Assembly: GCA_903898725.1 (NCBI GenBank)
Contig: CAIUGQ010000080.1
Coordinates: forward strand, 1-5,245
Length of the DNA: 5,245 bases
DNA from: an uncultured Burkholderiales bacterium
GTDB taxonomy: Bacteria; Pseudomonadota; Gammaproteobacteria; Burkholderiales; Burkholderiaceae_E
Reading direction: 5' to 3'
Both the position numbers and the translations under genes were made by a program. Position 1 is the first letter of the stretch. Every line of letters starts with the position of its first letter. The notes under the pieces were generated by a model. The model was given only the letters and a program-made list of their open reading frames with translations. It made no database searches and was not told the origin of the DNA. Shown piece by piece: positions 1 to 5,245 of the stretch.

Positions 1-11
1 CGCCCGGGGTC

Positions 12-39
12 GATAATCGCGCCGTTTCGTCAATCGGAG
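12..39 (+). promoter_or_regulatory. Possible phaZ -10 box and Shine-Dalgarno
   Basis: GATAAT at 12-17 matches the sigma-70 -10 consensus at five of six bases and is one of the few AT-rich spots nearby. A start of transcription around 23-25 would leave a leader of about 24 bases. The matching -35 box would lie just before the window, so it cannot be assessed. GGAG at 36-39 sits 8 bases before the GTG at 48 and is a well-placed ribosome binding site. The ribosome site is more secure than the promoter. Confidence 0.4.
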
Positions 40-47
40 CCGTACCC

Positions 48-1295
48 GTGCTCTACCAGGTTCGTGAAGCGCAGCGCGCCGTCTTGAATCCTCTGTCCAG
101 CTGGGCCGAGGCCATGAGCCAGCTGTACAGCAATCCGTACAGCCCGTACGCCTACACCGCCTTCGCGCCGCGCGTGGCCGCGGGGTTCGAGCTGATGCAT
201 CGGCTCGGCAAGGAGTACGAGAAGCCGGGCTGGGACCTGAAGACCACGCCGATCGACGGCCACGAGGTCTCGATCGTCGAGCGGATCGAGCTGAGCAAGC
301 CCTTCTGCAACCTGATCAAGTTCGAGCGCATGCTGCCGGCAGCCCTCGAGGCCCGCAAGGCCGATCCGGTCGTCCTGGTGGTGGCGCCGCTGTCCGGCCA
401 CCATGCCACGCTGCTGCGCGACACCGTCCGCGCGCTGCTGCCCGACCACAACGTGTTCGTGACCGACTGGATCGACGCGCGGATGGTGTCGGTGTCGCAG
501 GGGCCCTTCCACCTGCACGACTACGTGGCCTACGTCGCGCAGTTCATCCGGCACCTCGGACCCGACGTCCACCTGATCTCGGTCTGCCAGCCGACCGTGC
601 CGGTGATGGCCGCGGTGTCGCTGATGTCGACGCTGGACGATCCGAAGCTGCCCCGGTCGATGACGATGATGGGCGGGCCGATCGACACCCGCAAGAGCCC
701 GACGCAGGTCAACAACCTGGCGACCGAGAAGAGCTTCACCTGGTTCGAGCGCACGGTCATCTACCGCGTGCCGGGCAAGTACCCGGGCGCCGGACGCGCG
801 GTGTACCCCGGGTTCCTGCAGCACGCCGGCTTCGTCGCGATGAACCCGGACCGCCACGCCGAATCGCACTGGGACTTCTACATGAACCTGGTGCGCGGCG
901 GCGACGAGGATGCCGAGAGCCACCGCAAGTTCTACGACGAGTACAACGCGGTGCTGGACCTGCCGGCCGAGTACTACCTCGACACCATCAAGACGGTGTT
1001 CCAGGAGCACCGGCTGCCGCTCGGCACCTGGGAGATGCCCTTCGAGGGCCGCAGCATGCGCGTGGCCCCCGAGGACATCCGCAAGGTCGCGCTGTTCTCG
1101 ATCGAGGGCGAGCTCGACGACATCTCCGGCGTCGGCCAGACGAGCGCCGCGCTCGACCTGTGCCGCAACCTGCCGAAGAAGATGAAGCGGCAGATGGTCG
1201 CGCAGGGCGCCGGACACTATGGCATCTTCGCCGGCCGCCGCTGGCGTGAGATCATCTGCCCGCAGATCCGCGCCTTCATCCGCGAGCACGCCTGA
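48..1295 (+). CDS. phaZ: Intracellular polyhydroxybutyrate depolymerase (PhaZ)
   Basis: This 415-residue protein matches the intracellular PHB depolymerase family typified by Cupriavidus necator PhaZ1 (about 419 residues). These enzymes hydrolyse amorphous PHB inside storage granules to 3-hydroxybutyrate oligomers and act at the granule surface in the cytoplasm. The sequence shows an N-terminal family segment (residues 1-60), an alpha/beta-hydrolase core from about 105, and the C-terminal PHB-depolymerase domain from about 205. The nucleophile elbow reads SVCQP, putting a cysteine (Cys180) where most hydrolases have serine. The likely triad partners are an Asp in ELDDISG (357 or 358) and His390 in GAGHYG. 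There is no signal peptide, which fits the intracellular rather than the secreted enzymes. The GTG start is supported by GGAG 8 bases upstream and by full family length. The rnfB-like frame begins at or just past its stop, so cotranscription is likely. A related PHA-granule hydrolase is the only real alternative. Confidence 0.95.
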   Translation: MLYQVREAQRAVLNPLSSWAEAMSQLYSNPYSPYAYTAFAPRVAAGFELMHRLGKEYEKPGWDLKTTPIDGHEVSIVERIELSKPFCNLIKFERMLPAALEARKADPVVLVVAPLSGHHATLLRDTVRALLPDHNVFVTDWIDARMVSVSQGPFHLHDYVAYVAQFIRHLGPDVHLISVCQPTVPVMAAVSLMSTLDDPKLPRSMTMMGGPIDTRKSPTQVNNLATEKSFTWFERTVIYRVPGKYPGAGRAVYPGFLQHAGFVAMNPDRHAESHWDFYMNLVRGGDEDAESHRKFYDEYNAVLDLPAEYYLDTIKTVFQEHRLPLGTWEMPFEGRSMRVAPEDIRKVALFSIEGELDDISGVGQTSAALDLCRNLPKKMKRQMVAQGAGHYGIFAGRRWREIICPQIRAFIREHA

Positions 1296-1357
1296 AGCCC
1301 CACGCCCCACCCCGGACCGCCGCAGCACCCGCCTCGCCGGCTCCGAGCCCGCTCGAA

Positions 1358-2011
1358 CTGGAGGCACGCATCGACGCGGTCGATGCGCTGCTGCCCCAGA
1401 CCCAGTGCACGAAGTGCGGCCAGGGCGGATGCCGGCCGTACGCACGTGCGATCGTCGTCGACAGTGCCCCGATCGACCGCTGCCCGCCCGGCGGCGTGGC
1501 GGGCATCCGGCTGCTGGCGAGCGCCACCGGGCGCGAGGCGCCCGCAGCCGTCGACCCCGCCTGCGGCATCGAGCAGCCCCGACGCATCGCGCGGATCGTC
1601 GCCGACCTGTGCATCGGCTGCACGAAGTGCATCCAGGCCTGCCCGGTCGACGCGATCGCAGGGGCCGCACGGCGCCTGCATGCGGTGATTCCCGAGCTGT
1701 GCACCGGCTGCGACCTGTGTGTCGCGCCCTGCCCGGTCGACTGCATCGAGATGATCGCGCCGCCCGCCGACGAGGCGACACCCGCCGCCTGGAGCCGCGC
1801 CGACGCCGACGCCGCACGCACCCGCCATCAGCGACGCGCGCGTCGGCTCGAGCGGGTCGCCCGTGAAGACCGCGAGCGCCACGCCGGCGAGGCGCACGCC
1901 AAGCTCGATGCGCTGCAGGCCGAACCTCAGGATGCGGCCGTCGCCCGCAAGCGCGCGATCGTCGAGGCGGCCATCGCACGCGCTCGCGCCCGTCTGCAGG
2001 GGGCCCGATGA
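1358..2011 (+). CDS. rnfB: RnfB/RsxB-like multi-cluster ferredoxin, non-canonical start
   Basis: This is a 217-residue electron-transfer protein if started at CTG 1358. An N-terminal Fes-type motif, LPQTQCTKCG then GCRPYA, supplies Cys17, 20, 25 and 42 for a [4Fe-4S] cluster. Two ferredoxin motifs follow, CIGCTKCIQACP (Cys85, 88, 91, 95) and CTGCDLCVAPCP (Cys115, 118, 121, 125). From about 140 the tail is a charged Ala/Arg/Glu-rich helix, as I recall for betaproteobacterial RsxB. The hydrophobic N-terminal anchor of E. coli RnfB is absent, so the protein is probably soluble or peripheral. RnfB normally feeds electrons into the Rnf/Rsx membrane complex, but no other subunit is visible here. 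The frame is open from the stop at 1247-1249, yet the first ATG, GTG or TTG is GTG 1496, which would delete the Fes motif. The start is therefore unresolved: CTG 1358 gives the usual family length and CTG 1292, overlapping the phaZ stop, gives 239 residues. Function is secure; the 5' end is not. Confidence 0.85.
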   Translation: MEARIDAVDALLPQTQCTKCGQGGCRPYARAIVVDSAPIDRCPPGGVAGIRLLASATGREAPAAVDPACGIEQPRRIARIVADLCIGCTKCIQACPVDAIAGAARRLHAVIPELCTGCDLCVAPCPVDCIEMIAPPADEATPAAWSRADADAARTRHQRRARRLERVAREDRERHAGEAHAKLDALQAEPQDAAVARKRAIVEAAIARARARLQGAR

Positions 2012-2715
2012 AGGTCGCCGATCGCATCGAACTGTTCACTCGGCTGCGGGCGGGCAATCCGACGCCCACCACCGAACTCGAGTACACGACGCCCTTCGAG
2101 CTGCTCGCCGCGGTCCTGCTGTCGGCGCAGGCGACCGACAAGGGCGTGAACGCGGCCACGCGCCGGCTGTTCCCGGTCGCGAACACGCCGGCGGCGATCC
2201 TCGCGCTCGGCGTCGAGGGGCTCGAGTCGTACATCCGCACGATCGGGCTGTACCACTCGAAGGCGAAGCACCTGATCGAGGCCTGCCGGATCCTGGTCGA
2301 GGCCCATGGCGGCGAAGTGCCGCGCGACCGCGAGGCGCTCGAGGCCCTGCCCGGCGTGGGCCGCAAGACCGCGAACGTGGTGCTGAACACCGCGTTCGGG
2401 GAGCCGACCATCGCCGTCGACACCCACATCTTCCGGGTCTCGAACCGACTCAAGCTGGCGGCCGGCAAGACACCGCTCGCGGTCGAGACCGGGCTGATGA
2501 AGTCGGTGCCGACCGAGTTCCGCCAGGACGCGCACCACTGGCTGATCCTGCACGGGCGCTACGTGTGCAAGGCGCTCCGGCCGGAGTGCTGGCGATGCCC
2601 GGTGGCCGACCTGTGCCCGTTCAAGCCCAAGACCGCGGCGCCGGGCACGGCCCCGAAGACGGGCAAGTCCGTCCGCCCCCCCGCCCCCCGCGGCACCGCC
2701 CGCAAGGCTTCCTGA
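2008..2715 (+). CDS. nth: Endonuclease III, DNA glycosylase/AP lyase
   Basis: Nth excises oxidised pyrimidines from DNA and cleaves the abasic site by beta-elimination, starting base-excision repair in the cytoplasm. The 235-residue product shows the helix-hairpin-helix LPGVGRKTANVV (114-125) containing the Schiff-base lysine Lys120. The catalytic Asp138 lies in VDTHIFRVSNRL. The C-terminal [4Fe-4S] loop has Cys187, 194, 197 and 203 in the C-x6-C-x2-C-x5-C spacing. These positions coincide with the numbering of the E. coli enzyme, so the ATG start and the core are intact. The protein exceeds the 211-residue E. coli enzyme by a Pro/Ala/Lys-rich, probably disordered tail from about 207. The start codon overlaps the rnfB stop as ATGA, with AGGGGG at 1998-2003 as ribosome site, so translation is probably coupled. 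MutY and other HhH glycosylases are less likely given the compact length and the sequence around Lys120 and Asp138. Confidence 0.97.
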   Translation: MKVADRIELFTRLRAGNPTPTTELEYTTPFELLAAVLLSAQATDKGVNAATRRLFPVANTPAAILALGVEGLESYIRTIGLYHSKAKHLIEACRILVEAHGGEVPRDREALEALPGVGRKTANVVLNTAFGEPTIAVDTHIFRVSNRLKLAAGKTPLAVETGLMKSVPTEFRQDAHHWLILHGRYVCKALRPECWRCPVADLCPFKPKTAAPGTAPKTGKSVRPPAPRGTARKAS

Positions 2716-2719
2716 CGCG

Positions 2720-3175
2720 ATGTTCAACCCGAGTCGTGACGATGTCCGGCGGTTCTTCTGCGAGGCCTGGCGCAAGCACGGCGCAGCGCAGCCGCTGACG
2801 CCGCTCGAGGCCATCGCCGCCGACTGGATCGGCCGGCACCCCGAGTACCACGCACTGCTCGCCGACCCCGTGGCGGCGCTGGGCGCCGAGTTCCCGCCCG
2901 AGGCCGGCCGCTCCAACCCCTTCCTGCACCTCGGCCTGCACCTGTCGCTGGTCGAGCAGCTGCAGATCGACCAGCCGCCCGGCATCCGCGACGCCTTCCG
3001 CACGCTGCTCCAGGCGACCGGCGACGAGCACGAGGCCGCCCACCGCGCGATCGATGCCCTGGCCGAGACGATCTGGGAGGCCCAGCGCGACCGCAGCCCC
3101 CCGTCCAACGAGCGCTACCTCGAGCGGCTGCGCCGGGCGGCCGGGCCGTCCGCCCCCGGACCGTCCACGCCTTGA
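2720..3175 (+). CDS. DUF1841 family protein
   Basis: This 151-residue protein of unknown function matches DUF1841, a small family I recall as common in beta- and gammaproteobacteria. Recognisable family blocks are MFNPSRDDVRRFF at the start, LTPLEAIAADWI (26-37), HPEYH (40-44), NPFLHLGLHLS (66-76), DQPPGIR (84-90) and DEHEAAH (102-108). It has no signal peptide or membrane segment and is predicted mostly helical. Six of its seven histidines fall into three HxxxH pairs (40/44, 70/74, 104/108), a spacing that places both side chains on one helix face and could bind a metal; that role is inference. The ATG lies 4 bases after the nth stop, with AAGG at 2704-2707 as a distant ribosome site, so it is very likely the last gene of an rnfB-nth unit. 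The last dozen residues are Pro/Ser/Gly-rich and probably disordered. Confidence 0.9.
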   Translation: MFNPSRDDVRRFFCEAWRKHGAAQPLTPLEAIAADWIGRHPEYHALLADPVAALGAEFPPEAGRSNPFLHLGLHLSLVEQLQIDQPPGIRDAFRTLLQATGDEHEAAHRAIDALAETIWEAQRDRSPPSNERYLERLRRAAGPSAPGPSTP

Positions 3176-3196
3176 CTCGCCTGCCCGCGCCCGGCT

Positions 3197-3223
3197 GCGC
3201 GACGCGTCGCGCGCCTCGCGCGA
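3197..3223. repeat. GC-rich palindrome and overlapping hairpin
   Basis: GCGCGACGCGTCGCGC at 3197-3212 is a perfect 16-base palindrome. It overlaps a second possible hairpin, TCGCGCG at 3207-3213 paired with CGCGCGA at 3217-3223 around a 3-base loop. The two foldings are mutually exclusive in RNA. They lie 22 bases past the DUF1841 stop and before the DUF47 gene. No T-run follows, so this is not a classical intrinsic terminator. It could weaken read-through from the upstream genes, bind a dimeric regulator, or be a chance product of a GC-rich spacer. Confidence 0.4.
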
Positions 3224-3246
3224 TCGGGTGGCGCGGCGTGCGTTTC

Positions 3247-3255
3247 TGATACCCT
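3247..3255 (+). promoter_or_regulatory. Possible extended -10 promoter for the phosphate-uptake genes
   Basis: TGATACCCT fits an extended -10 element: TG, one base, then TACCCT, which keeps the most conserved T1, A2 and T6 of the hexamer. It follows TTTC in the most AT-rich part of the gap and lies about 33 bases before the ATG at 3288. No convincing -35 box is found 16-18 bases upstream, where the sequence is GC-rich. I see no clear PhoB box in the 112-base gap. The call rests on position and a partial match. Confidence 0.3.
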
Positions 3256-3287
3256 GCGCCCGCCCTTCGTTCCGACCGGATCCCGTC

Positions 3288-3923
3288 ATGCTCGGCCGCC
3301 TGATGCCCCGCGAGGGCCGCTTCTTCGACCTGTTCAACGCTCACGCCGAGCGCATCGTCGAAGGTGCCGCGCACCTCGTGCTGCTGATGCAGCACTACGA
3401 CGACGCTGCCGCGCGCCAGTTCGAGCTGCAGGAGATCGACCGGATCGAGACCTCGGCGGACAAGATCACGCACGAGACCTTCGCGCTGCTCCACAAGACC
3501 TTCATCACGCCCTTCGATCGCGAGGACATCCATCAGCTGATCTCGCGGATGGATGACATCCTCGACCTGACGCAGGACGTCGCCGAATCGGTGATGCTCT
3601 ACGACATCCAGGCGGTCACGCCCGAAGCGATCCAGCTCGCCTCGCTGTCGCAGATGTGCTGCGAGCGCGTGCGCAGCGCGGTGGCGATGCTGACGAACAT
3701 GGACAACGCCGAAGCGATCCTCAAGCTGTGCAGCGAGATCGATCAGCTCGAGTCGGATGCCGACCGGGTCATGCGATCGGCGATGTCGAAACTGTTCCGC
3801 GACGAGTCCGACGTGCGCCAGGTGATCAAGCTCAAGGCGATCTACGAGCTGCTCGAATCGCTCACCGACAAGTGCGAGGACGTCGCGAACATCCTCGAGG
3901 GCGTGGTCCTGGAAAATGCCTAG
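3288..3923 (+). CDS. DUF47/PhoU-like accessory protein of the Pit transporter
   Basis: This 211-residue soluble helical protein belongs to the DUF47 (TIGR00153, YkaA-like) family related to PhoU. Such proteins are typically encoded beside PiT phosphate transporters and are thought to modulate them at the cytoplasmic face of the membrane. It opens with the family start LGRLMPREGRFFDLF. Two similar segments, EIDRIETSADKI (49-60) and EIDQLESDADRV (150-161), show the internal duplication expected of two three-helix bundles. Acidic helices such as DREDIHQLISRMDDILD (77-93) and ELLESLTDKCEDVAN (187-201) carry the E/D-x3-D-type residues that bind metal in PhoU. The frame stays open upstream into the DUF1841 gene, but ATG 3288 is chosen because homologs begin at this point and it clears the preceding gene. 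Its ribosome site is weak (GGA at 3278-3280). The pit gene starts 18 bases after its stop. Confidence 0.93.
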   Translation: MLGRLMPREGRFFDLFNAHAERIVEGAAHLVLLMQHYDDAAARQFELQEIDRIETSADKITHETFALLHKTFITPFDREDIHQLISRMDDILDLTQDVAESVMLYDIQAVTPEAIQLASLSQMCCERVRSAVAMLTNMDNAEAILKLCSEIDQLESDADRVMRSAMSKLFRDESDVRQVIKLKAIYELLESLTDKCEDVANILEGVVLENA

Positions 3924-3941
3924 CCGCAGGACCGGGCGGGC

Positions 3942-4946
3942 ATGACCGAGCTGAACTTCAGCCTGAGCGTGCTGGTGTTCCTGGTCGTCCTGGCGCTCGC
4001 GTTCGACTTCATGAACGGCTTCCACGACGCGGCCAACTCGATCGCGACCGTGGTCTCGACCGGCGTGCTCAAGCCCTACCACGCGGTGCTCTGGGCCGCG
4101 TTCTTCAACGTGCTCGCCTTCGCGGTCTTCGAGCTCAAGGTCGCGGCCACCGTCGGCAAGGGGATCGTCGACGCATCGGTCGTCGATCACTACGTGATCT
4201 TCGGCGCCCTGGTCGCCGCGCTCATCTGGAACGTGATCACCTGGTGGTTCGGCATTCCCTCGAGCTCCTCGCACGCGCTGATCGGCGGGATGGTGGGCGC
4301 GACGGTCGCCAAGGCGGGCGTCGACGCGCTGATCGCCTCGGGCATCCTGAAGGTCGCCGCGTTCATCCTGGTCTCGCCGCTGCTCGGCTTCGCGCTCGGC
4401 GCGGTGCTGATGCTGGCGACCTCATGGCTGTGCCGACGCAGTTCGCCGCGGCGCATCGACCGCTGGTTCCGCCGCATGCAGCTCGTCTCGTCGGCGATGT
4501 ACAGCCTCGGGCATGGCAGCAACGACGCGCAGAAGACGATGGGCATCATCTGGCTGCTGCTGATCGCGGCGAACGCGACCACGCCGGATCACCTGCCCGG
4601 CTGGGTGGTGGCCTCGTGCTACCTCGCGCTCGGCTTCGGGACACTGTTCGGCGGCTGGCGGATCGTCAGGACGATGGGGCAGAAGATCACGAAGCTGAGG
4701 CCGGTCGGCGGCTTCTGCGCCGAGACGGGCGGCGCGATGACACTGTTCATCGCGTCGGCCAGCGGCATCCCGGTCTCGACCACCCACACCATCACCGGCG
4801 CGATCGTCGGCGTCGGTTCGGCGCGCAAGTTCTCGGCGGTGCGCTGGGGCCTCGCCGGCAACATCGTGTGGGCCTGGGTGCTGACCATTCCGGCGAGCGC
4901 CGCGATGGCGGCGCTCGGCTGGGCCTTCGGCCGGATGATCCTGTAG
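3942..4946 (+). CDS. pit: PiT-family inorganic phosphate transporter
   Basis: This 334-residue integral membrane protein is a low-affinity phosphate (or metal-phosphate) symporter of the inner membrane. The PiT signature occurs twice in inverted-repeat halves: GFHDAANSIATVVST (26-40) and GHGSNDAQKTMGI (190-202). Each is followed by a substrate-loop motif, GIPSSSSHALIGG (104-116) and GIPVSTTHTITGAI (275-288). Hydrophobic stretches at about 8-24, 47-63, 85-102, 136-161, 202-210, 220-236, 264-274 and 303-326 fit a multi-span carrier. The charged loop at 164-179, rich in Arg, divides the halves. The length fits compact bacterial PiT proteins rather than the roughly 500-residue E. coli PitA, which has a larger central loop. 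AGGA at 3928-3931 precedes the ATG by 10 bases, and the DUF47 gene ends 18 bases upstream, so the two are almost certainly one operon. Sulfate-permease CysP-like members are an alternative, but the DUF47 partner favours phosphate. Confidence 0.96.
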   Translation: MTELNFSLSVLVFLVVLALAFDFMNGFHDAANSIATVVSTGVLKPYHAVLWAAFFNVLAFAVFELKVAATVGKGIVDASVVDHYVIFGALVAALIWNVITWWFGIPSSSSHALIGGMVGATVAKAGVDALIASGILKVAAFILVSPLLGFALGAVLMLATSWLCRRSSPRRIDRWFRRMQLVSSAMYSLGHGSNDAQKTMGIIWLLLIAANATTPDHLPGWVVASCYLALGFGTLFGGWRIVRTMGQKITKLRPVGGFCAETGGAMTLFIASASGIPVSTTHTITGAIVGVGSARKFSAVRWGLAGNIVWAWVLTIPASAAMAALGWAFGRMIL

Positions 4947-4954
4947 GCACGACG

Positions 4955-5245
4955 ATGACAGACGACACCGAACAGGTCTGGCTGGAACTCCCCCCGATCT
5001 CGGCGAGCGCACCGAAGCGGCTGCTGGTGTTCCTGCACGGCGCGGGCTCCTCGCCCGAAACCTTCGCGCCAGTCGCGATCGCCTGGCAGCTCAAGTTCCC
5101 GGGCGCCACGGCGGTGCTGCTGCAGGGCCTGCGGCGCTTCGGCAGCCTCGCCGACTGGTTCGATGCGGGCGCGCGCGATGCACGGGGAGCGCTGGACCTC
5201 ACCGAGACGACCGGCACGGTGAGCGAACGGATCGCCACCCTCCAG
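4955..5245 (+). CDS. Putative alpha/beta-hydrolase (YpfH-like esterase), 3'-truncated
   Basis: The first 97 residues of a probable serine hydrolase of the phospholipase/carboxylesterase or YpfH type are present; the rest runs past the window end. The visible part shows a first beta strand with the oxyanion-loop motif LLVFLHGAGSSPETF (24-38). A second strand follows, FPGATAVLLQG (49-59), then DWFDAG (67-72), a pattern matching the N-terminal half of small esterases such as E. coli YpfH. The nucleophile elbow and the rest of the triad would lie downstream, so activity cannot be judged. The ATG is 8 bases after the pit stop; TAGG at 4944-4947 may serve as a weak ribosome site. It probably continues the DUF47-pit transcript, but a functional tie to phosphate uptake is not evident. 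Substrate is unknown. Confidence 0.8.
   Translation, partial: MTDDTEQVWLELPPISASAPKRLLVFLHGAGSSPETFAPVAIAWQLKFPGATAVLLQGLRRFGSLADWFDAGARDARGALDLTETTGTVSERIATLQ

Noticed and set aside
1250..1295. A -1 frameshift fusing PhaZ to the RnfB-like protein
   Set aside because: The rnfB frame is -1 relative to phaZ and open in the overlap, so a fusion is geometrically possible, but I see no slippery heptamer there and PhaZ ends at its normal family length.
1219..1866. Plus-strand open frame overlapping the end of phaZ and most of rnfB
   Set aside because: It encodes an Arg/Pro/Ala-rich product with no domain, while another frame carries the twelve cluster cysteines with correct spacing.
1496..2011. 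GTG 1496 as the true rnfB start
   Set aside because: It would begin inside the conserved PPGGxxGI segment and remove all four Fes-type cysteines, although the upstream sequence clearly encodes that motif in the same frame.
30..2468. Very long minus-strand open frame spanning phaZ, rnfB and most of nth
   Set aside because: Its translation is Arg/Ala/Gly/His-rich low complexity with no recognisable domain, and it lies antisense to three well-supported genes. Long stop-free antisense frames are expected in DNA this GC-rich.
3197..3240. Rho-independent terminator after DUF1841
   Set aside because: GC-rich hairpins are present but no T-run follows, so the intrinsic terminator pattern is incomplete.
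3054..3287. N-terminal extension of the DUF47 protein upstream of 3288
   Set aside because: The added residues overlap the DUF1841 gene in another frame, are Arg/Pro/Ala-rich, and homologs start at the MLGRLMP position.
2724..4274. Long minus-strand open frame antisense to DUF1841, DUF47 and the start of pit
   Set aside because: Same low-complexity composition and no domain; explained as a shadow of the plus-strand genes.

Overview
The window is a dense, high-GC (about 70% by eye) stretch in which every convincing gene lies on the + strand. Strong G/C preference at third codon positions, an intracellular polyhydroxybutyrate depolymerase of the Cupriavidus type, a stand-alone RnfB/RsxB-type ferredoxin next to nth, and a DUF1841 protein together suggest a betaproteobacterium, most likely Burkholderiales. 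The lineage is inferred from family resemblance, not from a marker gene. I see no rRNA, tRNA, CRISPR array, insertion sequence or phage gene, and no composition break suggesting transfer.

Layout. Positions 1-47 hold a short leader with a possible -10 box and a good Shine-Dalgarno for phaZ (48-1295), which mobilises stored PHB. Next is a tight group: an RnfB/RsxB-like protein with one Fes-type and two ferredoxin-type [4Fe-4S] motifs (to 2011), nth (endonuclease III, 2008-2715, ATGA overlap) and a DUF1841 gene (2720-3175). A 112-base gap (3176-3287) with a 16-base perfect palindrome, an adjoining hairpin and a possible extended -10 promoter separates these from a phosphate-uptake pair: a DUF47/PhoU-like protein (3288-3923) and a PiT-family phosphate transporter (3942-4946). 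A putative alpha/beta-hydrolase (4955 onward) follows and is cut by the window end.

How the genes relate. The rnfB-nth pairing echoes the E. coli rsxABCDGE-nth operon, but here only the B subunit is visible, without the usual N-terminal membrane anchor. The DUF47 and Pit genes form the standard accessory-plus-transporter unit. phaZ just upstream of rnfB may share its transcript, but no functional link is evident.

Most worth checking: (a) the rnfB reading frame has no ATG, GTG or TTG upstream of its conserved N-terminal cluster motif, so it must start at CTG or another rare codon, or the sequence has an error; (b) the DUF1841 protein has three HxxxH pairs, suggesting a metal site; (c) a single ferredoxin is translationally coupled to an Fe-S DNA repair enzyme. 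I found no clearly novel multi-gene system; most of the window is conserved housekeeping content.
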